Positions 1 to 8,939 of a stretch of 34,210 nt of DNA are shown one piece after another. Under the pieces are notes generated by a model. The model was not told the DNA's origin, made no database searches, and saw only the letters and a program-made list of their open reading frames with translations. Positions within the stretch are counted from its first letter, which is position 1. Each line of letters starts with the position of its first letter. A program made the position numbers and the translations under genes. The DNA is taken from contig UCLB01000005.1 of assembly GCA_900473205.1 (NCBI GenBank), positions 68,090 to 102,299 of the forward strand, written 5' to 3'. The stretch is from Hyphomicrobiales bacterium (lineage in GTDB: Bacteria; Pseudomonadota; Alphaproteobacteria; Rhizobiales; Rhizobiaceae).

Positions 1-145
1 CCTGCCGGGCATCTCCCCCTCAAGGGGGGAGATCGACCCGGGGCAACCCTTCCTCTTCCAGTGAACGTTGCGGTTGGACTGTGACGGCGCGCCCAGCCAA
101 TCTCCCCACCTGAGGGGGAGATGCCCGGCAGGGCAGAGGGGGGCT
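1..145. repeat. RIME-like palindromic repeat element (left end cut by window)
   Basis: Imperfect inverted repeat: bases 1-35 pair with about 98-132 with three mismatches, and the right arm continues to about 145, beyond what the truncated left arm can match. Each arm carries its own small hairpin (CTCCCCCTCAAGGGGGGAG type). The central segment, including GAACGTTGCGG, is shared with the element at 16940-17105, so these are copies of one family. It resembles the rhizobial intergenic mosaic elements (RIME) by architecture; that family name is from memory, not a search. It lies just upstream of the first permease gene. Confidence 0.8.
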
Positions 146-219
146 GGCACCCACCGAGAATAAAGACAAACACTCCATCTGTCCGCAGGCGGAGACATTT
201 CAACACCGGAGAAGACTCC

Positions 220-1047
220 ATGTTTCAAAACCGGGCTGAAGCTTTGGCGCTTGCCTTGCCCGCCGCGATCTTTGCGGCGGCGGTGTTTCTTGTGCCCGTG
301 TTCATTCTGCTGTCGGAAGGTTTTCGCACCGCCGATGGCTGGACCTTTCAGGCCTATGTGGATTTCTTTTTCGATCCGCTGAACCGGGCCGTGTTCCTGC
401 GCACGCTCAAGCTCGGCGCTCTTGTGACCGTTGTCTCGGCCATCATCGGTTATGCGGCGGCTTTCGCCATCGTCAACCTGCCGGCCAACTCAAAGGGCCA
501 CATGATCAACCTCGTCATTTTGCCGTTGATGATCTCGCCCGTGGCGCGCACCTATGCCTGGATCGTCATTCTCGGGCGCACCGGCATGGTCAACGAGTTG
601 CTGAAGCTGGTGGGCCTCACCGATGCACCGATCCGCATTCTGTTTTCCGAAACGGCTGTCTTCATCGGTCTGCTGCAACTGTTTCTACCGCTGATGATCA
701 TCTCCCTCATCAGCGCGCTGGAAAACATGCCGAAAGACGTCATCGCCGCCTCGCGGGTTCTCGGTGCCAACTGGTTGCAGGTGTTCTGGAAGGTCATTCT
801 GCCGCTGACCAAGGAAGGTCTTGTCGTTGGCGGCACGCTGGTCTTCACCGGCTCGCTGACGGCCTATATCACGCCCGCCATTCTCGGCGGCTCCAAGGTG
901 CTGATGCTGGAAACGCTGCTTTATCAGCAGGTCACAGTCTCAAACAACTTCGTAGCGGCCAGCGTCATCGCCTTCATTCTGATCGTCATGAGCTTTGCGG
1001 CCAACATCCTGCTCAAGCGCATCGCCACGGCAAGGAACAAGAAATGA
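220..1047 (+). CDS. ABC transporter permease, PotB-like (candidate purine/nucleoside importer)
   Basis: Inner-membrane permease of a spermidine/putrescine-type (PotB-like) ABC importer, 275 aa with about six hydrophobic segments. The cytoplasmic EAA-type loop is visible around residues 170-200 (ENMPKDVIAASRVLGANW then LP), which couples to the ATPase. I chose ATG at 220 because GGAGA lies 7-8 bases upstream; a longer in-frame reading from 121 would start inside the repeat element and adds residues unlike the family. It overlaps the next permease by ATGA. The family usually moves polyamines or related small cations, but the operon also encodes nucleoside hydrolase and adenine deaminase, so a nucleoside or purine substrate is inferred. 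The binding protein is not in the window. Confidence 0.85.
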   Translation: MFQNRAEALALALPAAIFAAAVFLVPVFILLSEGFRTADGWTFQAYVDFFFDPLNRAVFLRTLKLGALVTVVSAIIGYAAAFAIVNLPANSKGHMINLVILPLMISPVARTYAWIVILGRTGMVNELLKLVGLTDAPIRILFSETAVFIGLLQLFLPLMIISLISALENMPKDVIAASRVLGANWLQVFWKVILPLTKEGLVVGGTLVFTGSLTAYITPAILGGSKVLMLETLLYQQVTVSNNFVAASVIAFILIVMSFAANILLKRIATARNKK

Positions 1048-1823
1048 CCCGGCACCTCTTCATTCCGCTCACGCTCGCGCTGGTCATCGGCTTTCTGATC
1101 GGCCCGTTTCTCATCATCGTCGCGGCCTCCTTTTCTGCGGGCGATACGCTGGCCTTTCCGCCGCAGGGTTTTTCCCTGAAATGGATCGCCAAGGTCTTCA
1201 CAGTCGAAAGTTTCCGCGAAAGCTTTGTCATGTCGATGTTTCTTGCCATCGGAGGGACTTTCGCAGCGCTGATCCTCGGTGTGCCCGCATCCTACGCCAT
1301 GTCGCGCTACAAGCTGCCCTTTTCGGAAACCATCCGCACCATCGTCTCGGCGCCAATCATCGTTCCCGGTATCATCGTTGGCCTGGCGCTGCTGCGCTAC
1401 TTCGTCGTGCCCTTCGGCATCGGCATCACGCTGGCACTGTTTCTTGCCCATACAGCGCTGATCCTGCCCTATGCGGTGCGCGTCGTCTCGGCCAGCCTCA
1501 CCAATCTGCGCTCGGATATCGAGGAAGCAGCGGTTCTGCTCGGTTCGTCGCGGCTGGGCGCCTTCTTCCGTGTGGTGCTGCCGAATATCAGGGGCGGCAT
1601 TCTCTCGGCCTTCATTCTGGGTTTCGTGACCAGTTTCAATCAGGTGCCGGTGTCGCTGTTCCTGTCCGGTCCCGGCGTTCGTACCCTGCCCATCGATATG
1701 CTGGGCTATATGGAAATCGTCTTCGACCCATCCGTGGCAGCCCTGTCATCGCTGCTCGCCTTCCTGTCCATCGGCATTGTCTTCATGGCCGAACGTTTTC
1801 TGGGGTTCTCCCGTTATGTCTGA
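1044..1823 (+). CDS. ABC transporter permease, PotC-like
   Basis: Second permease of the same importer, 259 aa, with about six membrane segments. The EAA-type loop is clear near residues 155-180 (IEEAAVLLGSSRLGAFFRV then VLP). Its start overlaps the stop of the previous gene in an ATGA arrangement, indicating translational coupling. The N-terminal LALVIGFLIGPFLIIVAASF segment is the usual first helix of PotC-type permeases. It presumably forms a heterodimer with the upstream permease. Substrate is not determined by the permease sequence as far as I can read it; context favours purine nucleosides. Confidence 0.85.
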   Translation: MTRHLFIPLTLALVIGFLIGPFLIIVAASFSAGDTLAFPPQGFSLKWIAKVFTVESFRESFVMSMFLAIGGTFAALILGVPASYAMSRYKLPFSETIRTIVSAPIIVPGIIVGLALLRYFVVPFGIGITLALFLAHTALILPYAVRVVSASLTNLRSDIEEAAVLLGSSRLGAFFRVVLPNIRGGILSAFILGFVTSFNQVPVSLFLSGPGVRTLPIDMLGYMEIVFDPSVAALSSLLAFLSIGIVFMAERFLGFSRYV

Positions 1824-2841
1824 TGCAAATTATCTCTCGCTCCAGAACCTGTCGCTGGCCTATGGCAATTCCGTTGCGGTCAAGGACCTCAACCTCGATA
1901 TCCGCAAGGGCGAGCTTCTGGCGCTGCTCGGCCCATCCGGCTGCGGCAAGACCACGACGATGCGCGCCATTGCCGGGCTGATGCCTGTGGCTGGCGGCCG
2001 GATCGATCTTGATGGTGCCGATATCACCCGCGTGTCCGCTAACAAGCGGGCGGTGGGGCTGGTGTTCCAGTCCTACGCACTGTTTCCGCATCTGACGGTC
2101 TACGAAAATGTCGCCTTCGGTCTGAAGCTGAAGGGCATGAAAGGCGCGCCGCTGGACGAGAAAGTCGCCTCGGGCCTGAAGTCCGTTGGCCTCTCCGCTT
2201 TCGCCTCGCGCAAACCGGGGGAACTTTCCGGCGGGCAGCAGCAGCGCGTGGCGCTGGCCCGTTCCATGGTCATGGACCCCAAGGTTCTGCTGCTGGATGA
2301 GCCACTGTCGAACCTCGATGCACGGCTGCGGCTGGAAATGCGCACGGAGCTTCAGCGCGTGCAAAAGGCCACCGGCGTCGCCATGATTTTCGTCACCCAT
2401 GATCAGGTCGAGGCCTTGGCGCTCGCGGACCGTATCGTCGTGATGAAAAGCGGTGCGATCGAGCAGATCGGCACGCCGGAAGAGATTTACAACGCGCCCG
2501 TCTCGTCCTTCGTGGCTGACTTCGTCGGCTTTGAAAACATCTTTCGTCTAGAGGGTGGATTGCTCAAGACTGATAACGGAAGCATCCCCCTTTCTGGCCA
2601 AGTTCCGAGTACGGCGGGACTGGCATGGAGGCCGCGCATGGTCACCCTCGGTTCAGGACCTTTCGAGGGCACCGTGCGCGGCACATCTTTTGCGGGCAAC
2701 AGCCGCGAATATTTGCTGGACACACCGCTCGGGCCCATCAAGGCCGAAGTCGACGCTGCCCTGCCGGCGCATGACATCGGAACGCCCCTTGCCTTCGATC
2801 TGCCGATGGAAAAAGCCGCCAGCCTCAAGGTGTTCAGCTGA
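1816..2841 (+). CDS. ABC transporter ATP-binding protein, PotA-like
   Basis: Cytoplasmic ATPase of 341 aa that powers the two preceding permeases. Visible motifs: Walker A GPSGCGKTT (39-47), Q-loop Gln85, signature LSGGQQQ (137-143), Walker B VLLLDEP (157-163) and H-loop His195 in FVTHDQ. A C-terminal TOBE-type regulatory domain follows from about residue 240, the normal layout for the PotA/MalK group. The start at 1816 overlaps the permease stop by 8 bases. A slightly longer in-frame start at 1777 exists but lies deeper in the permease gene and adds residues unlike the family. All catalytic residues appear intact. Confidence 0.92.
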   Translation: MSDANYLSLQNLSLAYGNSVAVKDLNLDIRKGELLALLGPSGCGKTTTMRAIAGLMPVAGGRIDLDGADITRVSANKRAVGLVFQSYALFPHLTVYENVAFGLKLKGMKGAPLDEKVASGLKSVGLSAFASRKPGELSGGQQQRVALARSMVMDPKVLLLDEPLSNLDARLRLEMRTELQRVQKATGVAMIFVTHDQVEALALADRIVVMKSGAIEQIGTPEEIYNAPVSSFVADFVGFENIFRLEGGLLKTDNGSIPLSGQVPSTAGLAWRPRMVTLGSGPFEGTVRGTSFAGNSREYLLDTPLGPIKAEVDAALPAHDIGTPLAFDLPMEKAASLKVFS

Positions 2842-2843
2842 TC

Positions 2844-3770
2844 ATGGGCATCTGGATCGATACCGATATGGGGTTTGACGACATTGCCGCTATCATGGTG
2901 GCAACGGCGCATGGGCTCCAGATCGATGGCATTTCGCTGGTCTTCGGCAACGCACCGCTGGCGCAGGTTCGCCGCAATGCGGCAGGTGCTGCCGTTGCCT
3001 TTGGCTGGACATTTCCCATCCATACGGGGCGCGAAAACCCCGTTCTGGGGAGGCTCGAAACCGCACAGACGATCCTCGGCGATACCGGCATTCCCACCAT
3101 CGGTGCTGGCCTGCCGGATGCTGCGGAACTGCCTAAAAGCGAGGCGTACGACGCGCTCCGTGCCTGGCTGGCGAAGGGTGACGGCGAAAAGTCCGTTCTC
3201 GCGCTTGGGCCCCTCACCAACATTGCCGCCATCTGCCTCGCGGGGCCCGATCTGGCCGCCCGCATCACAGACCTGACATGGATGGGCGGAGGCGTAACGG
3301 CCGGAAACCACACCGCCTCTGCCGAATTCAATGCCTTTGCTGATCCCGAAGCGCTGGCCATCGTCATCGCCCACGGCCTGCCCTTGCGGATGGTCGATCT
3401 CGATCTTTGCCGCAAGGTGACGGCTGCGCTCTTCGACGTTGCACCCATTCGCGTTGCTGGCGGCAAGAATGCCGGTTTGATCGCCGATATGCTGGAAGGC
3501 TTCATCAACATAGCCACCAGTCGCGGGCGTGATGCCATGGCGCTTTACGATCCCTGTGCAGCCGTGGCCCTTGTGGCCCCGGATTGCATCGGCTGGAAAA
3601 AAGCGCGCATCGATGTCGAGCTTCACGGCACGCTCACGCGTGGTCGCACCGTGGTCGAAGCGCGTGCCGCCCATGCGTCAAAATTCAATGCGCAATTTGC
3701 CGAAACGGTTGATGCTGCGCGCGCCAAAACCATCATTCTCGATGCCCTACGTCTGGAGGCCAGCCGATGA
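2844..3770 (+). CDS. Nucleoside hydrolase (inosine-uridine preferring type)
   Basis: Hydrolyses ribonucleosides to free base and ribose in the cytoplasm. The 308-aa length is typical. The calcium- and ribose-binding aspartate cluster is at the N-terminus (DTDMGFDD, residues 6-13; the family usually reads DTDPGxDD, so Met replaces Pro). The second signature is present as WMGGG followed by EFNAFADPEA. The gene starts two bases after the ATPase stop and overlaps the adenine deaminase by ATGA, so it sits in the middle of the transport operon. Base preference cannot be read from sequence; the adjacent adenine deaminase suggests adenosine is one substrate. Confidence 0.9.
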   Translation: MGIWIDTDMGFDDIAAIMVATAHGLQIDGISLVFGNAPLAQVRRNAAGAAVAFGWTFPIHTGRENPVLGRLETAQTILGDTGIPTIGAGLPDAAELPKSEAYDALRAWLAKGDGEKSVLALGPLTNIAAICLAGPDLAARITDLTWMGGGVTAGNHTASAEFNAFADPEALAIVIAHGLPLRMVDLDLCRKVTAALFDVAPIRVAGGKNAGLIADMLEGFINIATSRGRDAMALYDPCAAVALVAPDCIGWKKARIDVELHGTLTRGRTVVEARAAHASKFNAQFAETVDAARAKTIILDALRLEASR

Positions 3771-5560
3771 AAGAGCAGACCATTATCGTCGATCGCGACG
3801 GAATGAATGACGATACGTTGCGCGCCCACGCGGTTGCCGCCGCACGCGGAGATCGGCCTTTCGACATTCTCATCAGCGGCGGAACGCTGGTCGATGTCGT
3901 GACGGGCGAACTTCGGCTAGCTGATATCGGCATCGTCGGCCCGCTGATTGCCAGTGTTCACGAGGTCGGAAGCCGCAAGGATGCGACGCGCATTCTCGAC
4001 GCCACGGGCGCCTATGTCTCGCCGGGGCTGATCGACATGCACATGCATATCGAAAGCTCGATGATCACCCCTGCGGTCTATGCCAAGGCCGTCGTTGCGC
4101 GGGGCGTGACCACCATTCTCTGGGACCCGCATGAATTCGGCAATGTCCATGGCATCGATGGTGTCTGCTGGGCCGCACGCGCAGCCAAGGGTCTACCGCT
4201 GCGGGCCATCATGCTGGCACCATCCTCCGTGCCATCGGCGCCGGGGCTGGAGCAGGCGGGTGGAGATTTCGATGCTTCGGCCATGGCTGAAATGCTGTTC
4301 TGGCCGGAAGTCGGCGGCGTGGCCGAAGTCATGAACATGCGCGGCGTCATCGAGCGTGACCCTCGCATGAGCGCCATTTTGCAGGAAGGCCTGTTTTCCG
4401 ACAAGCTGATCTGCGGCCACGCCCGCGGTCTTGAAGGTGCCGATCTCAACGGCTTCATGGCGGCGGGCATCACATCTGACCATGAGCTGACGTCGGCTGC
4501 CGATCTCATGGCAAAGCTGCGCGCGGGGCTGACAATAGAGCTGCGCGGTTCGCACGACCATCTCCTGCCGGAATTCGTGGAAGCCTTGAACGCGCTCGGC
4601 CACCTGCCGCAAACGCTGACACTGTGCACCGACGATGTCTTCCCCGACGATCTCCTGAAAAAGGGCGGTCTCGATGATGTGGTGCGGCGTCTTGTGGGCT
4701 ATGGACTGAAACCGGAATGGGCCCTGCGCGCCGCCACGCTGAATGCGGCCATGCGCCTTGCCCGCAACGATCTCGGCCTCATCGCCGCCGGTCGTCGGGC
4801 CGATATCGCGGTCTTCGAAGACCTGTCGCAATTTGTCCCACGCCATGTGTTGGCCAGCGGAACACCGGTCGCCGAAGCTGGCAAGATGCTGTTTGATCTC
4901 AATGAGATGGATGCCGCACCGCTGCAAAACTCGGTCAAGCTGACGCCGCGCTCCCCCTCCGACTTCAAGGTCAAGTCCGAAGGCAAAAAGGTCAAACTTG
5001 CCACCATCGACAAACCGCGTTTCACCCAATGGGGAGAGGCGGAAGCTGCCGTGGAAAACGGTTTCGTGGTGCCGCCGAAGGGCGCAACCATGATTTCCGT
5101 CACCCACCGCCACGGCAAGGCCGAACCCGTTACGCGCACCGGTTTCCTCACCGGCTGGGGCAAATGGGACGGCGCCTTTGCGACCACAGTCGCGCATGAC
5201 AGCCATAATCTCACAGTGTTCGGCGGCAATGCGGCTGATATGGCCGTTGCCGCAAACGCCGTCATCAAATCAGGCGGCGGCATGGCCGTCGCATCCGGCG
5301 GCAAGGTCACGGCGCTGTTGCCGCTACCGCTCTCCGGCCTCGTCTCCGACGCAGGTCTGGAAGATGTCGCATCCGGCTTTGAGGCCGTGCGCGATGCGGT
5401 CGGCCAGATCGTGGAGTGGCAGCCGCCCTATCTGGTGTTCAAAGCCTGCTTCGGCGCGACACTCGCCTGCAATATAGGCCCACACCAGACGGATATGGGC
5501 ATTGCCGATGTGCTGACGGGCAGGGTGATGGAAACGCCGGTGCTGGAGATTATCGAGTAA
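3767..5560 (+). CDS. ade: Adenine deaminase (amidohydrolase superfamily)
   Basis: Converts adenine to hypoxanthine and ammonia (EC 3.5.4.2). The 597-aa protein has an N-terminal composite strand region, then the metal-dependent barrel with PGLIDMHMHIESSM (HxH at residues 92 and 94), CGHARGL, TSDHE, the SHDH motif and CTDDVFPDDL. It ends with the long C-terminal domain specific to adenine deaminases (TRTGFLTGWGKWDGA, then the conserved GGGMAVASGGKV region). ATGA overlap with nucleoside hydrolase makes the pathway explicit: nucleoside to adenine to hypoxanthine. It is the last gene of the operon and a palindromic repeat follows 7 bases after the stop. Confidence 0.93.
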   Translation: MKEQTIIVDRDGMNDDTLRAHAVAAARGDRPFDILISGGTLVDVVTGELRLADIGIVGPLIASVHEVGSRKDATRILDATGAYVSPGLIDMHMHIESSMITPAVYAKAVVARGVTTILWDPHEFGNVHGIDGVCWAARAAKGLPLRAIMLAPSSVPSAPGLEQAGGDFDASAMAEMLFWPEVGGVAEVMNMRGVIERDPRMSAILQEGLFSDKLICGHARGLEGADLNGFMAAGITSDHELTSAADLMAKLRAGLTIELRGSHDHLLPEFVEALNALGHLPQTLTLCTDDVFPDDLLKKGGLDDVVRRLVGYGLKPEWALRAATLNAAMRLARNDLGLIAAGRRADIAVFEDLSQFVPRHVLASGTPVAEAGKMLFDLNEMDAAPLQNSVKLTPRSPSDFKVKSEGKKVKLATIDKPRFTQWGEAEAAVENGFVVPPKGATMISVTHRHGKAEPVTRTGFLTGWGKWDGAFATTVAHDSHNLTVFGGNAADMAVAANAVIKSGGGMAVASGGKVTALLPLPLSGLVSDAGLEDVASGFEAVRDAVGQIVEWQPPYLVFKACFGATLACNIGPHQTDMGIADVLTGRVMETPVLEIIE

Positions 5561-5567
5561 AGACTTT

Positions 5568-5652
5568 CGTCATGCTCGGGCTTGTCCTGAGTATCTAATC
5601 ACGTTGAATGTCGGCGGTTTGTTAGATCCTCGGGACGAGCCCGAGGATGACG
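5568..5652. repeat. Palindromic intergenic repeat, family 2, copy 1
   Basis: Two 29-base arms (5568-5596 and 5624-5652) form an inverted repeat with four mismatches, and each arm has an internal CTCGGG/CCCGAG hairpin. The core TAATCACGTTG just after the left arm is shared with the copy at 14239-14329, so the two belong to one family. It lies between convergent genes (adenine deaminase and the M20 hydrolase) and may serve as a bidirectional terminator-like structure, although there is no T-run. Confidence 0.8.
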
Positions 5653-5672
5653 CAAGAGGAAAGCTTTTGCCT

Positions 5673-6845
5673 CTATTCCCCCGCCAACTCCTGCTCCACC
5701 AGCGTCGTCCAGAAGGCCACACCCGACGCAATCGCGTCATCGTTGAAATCATAGGACGTGTTGTGGTGCAACTCGCCGTCAACTGCAGGGCCGTTGCCGA
5801 GCCAGACATAACAGCCGGGAGCCTCCCCCGCAAAGAACGAGAAATCGTCACCAGCCGTTGAGGGTGGGAAGGTGGTTCTGGCCTTTTCGCCGAATACGCT
5901 TTGTGCCGCTTTGAGTGCCCGGCGCGTCGCATCCGCATCATTGATCACGGGCGGAATGCGGCGGATGAAGTCGTAAGTCGCCTCGATGCCGAACATGGCT
6001 GCGGTGCCATGGGCCAACCTGCCGATTTCCTCTTCCAGCTGGTCGCGGACATGGGCGGAATAGGCCCGCGCCGTGCCGCCAATTTCGACGATATCGGGGA
6101 TGACGTTCAGCGCTTTCGGATCACCCGCCTGCACCGAACAGGCGCTGACGACAGCCGGTTGCAGTGGGTCGATCACGCGCCCGACGATGCTTTGCAGCGC
6201 TGCCAGAAAGCTTCCCGCCGCCGTGATCGGATCGCGCCCCAGATGCGGCTTTGCGCCATGGGTGCCAATACCCTTGAACGTCACGCGCCAGCTATCGGAG
6301 GACGCCAGTTGCGGCCCTTCGACCACGGCCATCTCGTCCACATCCAGCCCCGGCATATTGTGCAGTCCGTAAACCGCATCGCAGGGGAAGAGATCGAACA
6401 ACCCGTCCTCCACCATCTGTTTCGCGCCGCCACGTCCCTCTTCGGCAGGCTGGAAGATGAAGTGAACGGTGCCGGAAAAATTGCGGGTCTCGGCCAGATG
6501 CCGGGCGGCACCCAAAAGCATCACTGTATGTCCGTCATGGCCGCAGGCGTGCATCTTGCCCGGAACCTTTGATTTATAGGGCCGCTCGGCCATCTCAGGC
6601 ATGGCGAGCGCATCCATATCGGCACGAAGGCCGATGCGGCGTGTGCCATTGCCCACTTGAAGCGTGGCGACAAGACCGGTTTTTCCCAGTCCGCGATGGA
6701 CCGTGAGGCCTGCATCTTCCAGCAGATCGGCGACCAGAGCGCTGGTGCGCACTTCCTCGAAGCCCAGTTCCGGGTTGGCATGCAGATCGCGCCGCAAAGC
6801 GGTTAAAAATGGCAGGTCTTCTGCGATCCGGTTCAGCGGTGTCAT
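5673..6845 (-). CDS. M20-family amidohydrolase (hippurate/N-acyl-amino-acid hydrolase type)
   Basis: Metal-dependent amidohydrolase of 390 aa, cytoplasmic, expected to release amino acids from N-acyl or related amide conjugates. Seen: LRADMDALAM (metal-binding Asp region), ACGHDGH (100-106), PAEEG (Glu135/Glu136), the dimerisation-domain GTHGAKPH segment, and the C-terminal HHNTSYDF motif. I preferred ATG at 6845 over an upstream in-frame ATG at 6875 because AAGGA lies 8 bases before 6845. It is read toward the adenine deaminase operon and diverges from the phosphoribosyltransferase. The true substrate is unknown; the genomic setting does not settle it. Confidence 0.88.
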   Translation of the reverse strand: MTPLNRIAEDLPFLTALRRDLHANPELGFEEVRTSALVADLLEDAGLTVHRGLGKTGLVATLQVGNGTRRIGLRADMDALAMPEMAERPYKSKVPGKMHACGHDGHTVMLLGAARHLAETRNFSGTVHFIFQPAEEGRGGAKQMVEDGLFDLFPCDAVYGLHNMPGLDVDEMAVVEGPQLASSDSWRVTFKGIGTHGAKPHLGRDPITAAGSFLAALQSIVGRVIDPLQPAVVSACSVQAGDPKALNVIPDIVEIGGTARAYSAHVRDQLEEEIGRLAHGTAAMFGIEATYDFIRRIPPVINDADATRRALKAAQSVFGEKARTTFPPSTAGDDFSFFAGEAPGCYVWLGNGPAVDGELHHNTSYDFNDDAIASGVAFWTTLVEQELAGE

Positions 6846-6957
6846 GCGGCATATCCTTTGATGGCAAGCAGTCATCTTTTTCTAGTGCAGAAGCCCCTTA
6901 AAATTAATAGGAACTCACTGGTAAAACCGAAATAATATCGCCGCGAAAGGAATGGTC

Positions 6958-7629
6958 ATGAAGTCGCACGAGTTCTGGCAGGAAATGCACGCGCCCGGCA
7001 GCTTCGGTCTGGCAGGCCCCCATTCCAACTTCTTCCCTGTTACGCTCGATGATGGCAGACAGTTGCGCCTGCCGATCCGTCCGCTCGCCGATGGGGAACA
7101 TGCGCTCGCATCGCTCATCGTCAATCAGGCGTCCTTTGTTGTGGTGGAAGCGCTGGCAGATGATTTGGCGGTAAAGCTTGAAACCTTTGACATAGATGTC
7201 ATTGTCGGCCTGCCGACGCTGGGCTTGACGCTGGCGGCAGAAGTCGCGCGCCGCCTCGGGCACAGCCGGTATGTGCCGCTCGGAACCTCGCGCAAATTCT
7301 GGTATCTGGATGAGCTATCCGTACCCATGTCGTCCATCACCACGCAGCAGCAGAAGCGGCTTTATATCGACCCGCGCATGTTGCCGCTTCTGGAGGGCAG
7401 GCGGGTGGCGCTGGTGGATGATGTGATTTCCAGTGGCACCTCCATCATTGCAGGTCTGTCGCTTCTTGCGGGCTCGAACATCGAGCCGGTCGTCATCGGT
7501 GCCGCCATGCTGCAATCGGACAGATGGCGGGAAAGACTGGCGGATTTCGGTGCGCAATGGCCGGGCAAAGTGCATGGCGTTTTCAGCACGCCTATGCTGA
7601 AAAAGGCAGGCGAGGGTTGGCAGCCTTGA
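6958..7629 (+). CDS. Phosphoribosyltransferase (purine-type, COG0503-like)
   Basis: Predicted to transfer ribose-5-phosphate from PRPP to a nucleobase. The 223-aa protein carries the diagnostic PRPP loop VALVDDVISSGTS (150-162) and a preceding VGLPTLGL segment typical of type I phosphoribosyltransferases. It is longer than ordinary adenine phosphoribosyltransferase (about 180 aa) and has extra N-terminal sequence, so I do not call it Apt. ATG at 6958 is favoured over ATG 6952 because AAGGA at 6947-6951 abuts the latter but is 6 bases from the former. Its position beside nucleoside hydrolase and adenine deaminase suggests purine salvage, which is inference. Confidence 0.82.
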   Translation: MKSHEFWQEMHAPGSFGLAGPHSNFFPVTLDDGRQLRLPIRPLADGEHALASLIVNQASFVVVEALADDLAVKLETFDIDVIVGLPTLGLTLAAEVARRLGHSRYVPLGTSRKFWYLDELSVPMSSITTQQQKRLYIDPRMLPLLEGRRVALVDDVISSGTSIIAGLSLLAGSNIEPVVIGAAMLQSDRWRERLADFGAQWPGKVHGVFSTPMLKKAGEGWQP

Positions 7630-7689
7630 TGCCTATCAATCGCCGGTAGGTGCGTTGTGGTCATTTTTTAATCCTGCACATTTTCTGAC

Positions 7690-7719
7690 TTGCGAAGCTG
7701 GGAAAGATCGTCCTAGGAT
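7690..7719 (+). promoter_or_regulatory. Possible sigma-70 promoter for the dipeptidase operon
   Basis: TTGCGA (7690-7695) and TAGGAT (7714-7719) are separated by 18 bases, in the 217-bp gap upstream of the dipeptidase gene. Both boxes are imperfect, so this is a weak call by eye only. Confidence 0.25.
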
Positions 7720-7846
7720 TAGCCATGACAGAAATAAGGGGTGACGGCGATCTCAGCGCCATCCTCGCGCGGTAACATTCCGGCGTCTGCCAAGCCCATG
7801 GTTTTCAACGCCTTATCTCGATGCCCCGCCTTTTGGAATTTCCTGC

Positions 7847-8902
7847 ATGCAACTGGTCTTCGATGGTCACAATGATGTTCTTCTCCGCCTGTGGCGTAAC
7901 AGCAAGAGGGGAGGCGATCCGGTCGCTGAGTTCATGCAGGGCACATGGGAAGGCCATATCGACGCGCCGCGTGCCAAGGCGGGCGGTCTGGCCGGCGGCA
8001 TCTGCGCCATCTATATTCCCTCCGGTGATCTGATCCTTCAGGAGCCAGATGCGTCAGGGCATTACGTCACCCCGCTTGCCGCCCCGCTGGAACGCCAGCC
8101 ATCGCTCGATATCGCGCTGGAAAAAGCCTCTATTGCGCTGCGTCTGGACCACGTTGGTGGCTGGAAGCTCTGCCGCTCGACTACAGAGATTCGCAAGGCC
8201 ATGGCCGACGGCGTGTTTGCCGCCGTGCTGCATATGGAAGGCTGCGAGGCGATTGCTGCCGATCTCGATGCGCTGGATGTATTTTATGCCGCAGGTTTGC
8301 GCTCGCTCGGCCCGGTCTGGAGCCGCCACAATATTTTCGGCCACGGCGTGCCCTTCGCCTATCCCATGTCGCCGGACACGGCACCCGGCCTGACCGATGC
8401 CGGTTTCGAGCTGGTGAAACGCTGCAACCAGCTCGGCATTCTCATCGATCTCGCCCACATCACTGAAAAAGGCTTCTGGGATGTGGCAAAGACCACCGAC
8501 CAGCCTTTGATCGCCAGCCATTCCAATGCTCACGTTTTGACGCCCGTCGCCCGCAATCTCACCGATAAGCAGATGGACGCCATCAAAGACAGCAAAGGCC
8601 TGGTCGGCCTCAACTATGCCGTCACCATGCTGCGCCCGGATGCGCGCGATGATGCCAACACGCCGCTTTCACTGATGGTGCAGCATATCGATTACATGGT
8701 CGAGCGGATGGGCATCGATTGCGTGGCGCTGGGTTCGGACTTCGATGGTGCGACGATACCAGCCGAAATCCGCGATGCCAAGGGCAACAATAATCTTGTT
8801 GCGGCGCTCAAATCTGCGGGCTACGCTGATCAAGACCTTGCTAAAATTTGCCGGGAAAACTGGCTGCGCGTTTTGGCTCAGGCATGGCACGAACCAGCCT
8901 GA
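7847..8902 (+). CDS. Membrane dipeptidase, M19 family (renal-dipeptidase type)
   Basis: Zinc dipeptidase of 351 aa. The expected metal ligands are visible: HxD in DGHNDV (His8, Asp10), bridging Glu131 in HMEGCEAI, His204 in DLAHITEKGF and His225 in SHSN. The later GSDFDGA motif is also family-typical. No signal peptide is apparent, so it is probably cytoplasmic. It ends 37 bases before the binding-protein gene of a dipeptide-type transporter on the same strand, suggesting that imported dipeptides are cleaved by this enzyme. M19 enzymes often accept dipeptides with a D-residue at the C-terminal position, so D-amino-acid peptides are a candidate substrate. GGAA lies 8 bases upstream of the start. 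Confidence 0.88.
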   Translation: MQLVFDGHNDVLLRLWRNSKRGGDPVAEFMQGTWEGHIDAPRAKAGGLAGGICAIYIPSGDLILQEPDASGHYVTPLAAPLERQPSLDIALEKASIALRLDHVGGWKLCRSTTEIRKAMADGVFAAVLHMEGCEAIAADLDALDVFYAAGLRSLGPVWSRHNIFGHGVPFAYPMSPDTAPGLTDAGFELVKRCNQLGILIDLAHITEKGFWDVAKTTDQPLIASHSNAHVLTPVARNLTDKQMDAIKDSKGLVGLNYAVTMLRPDARDDANTPLSLMVQHIDYMVERMGIDCVALGSDFDGATIPAEIRDAKGNNNLVAALKSAGYADQDLAKICRENWLRVLAQAWHEPA

Positions 8903-8939
8903 GACCGAGTAGACACAAAGACACAAACAGGGGAAGACG

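Noticed and set aside
121..219. In-frame extension of the first permease to an ATG at 121
   Set aside because: It would start inside the RIME-like repeat and adds an unlike N-terminus; ATG 220 has a proper ribosome binding site and gives the family length.
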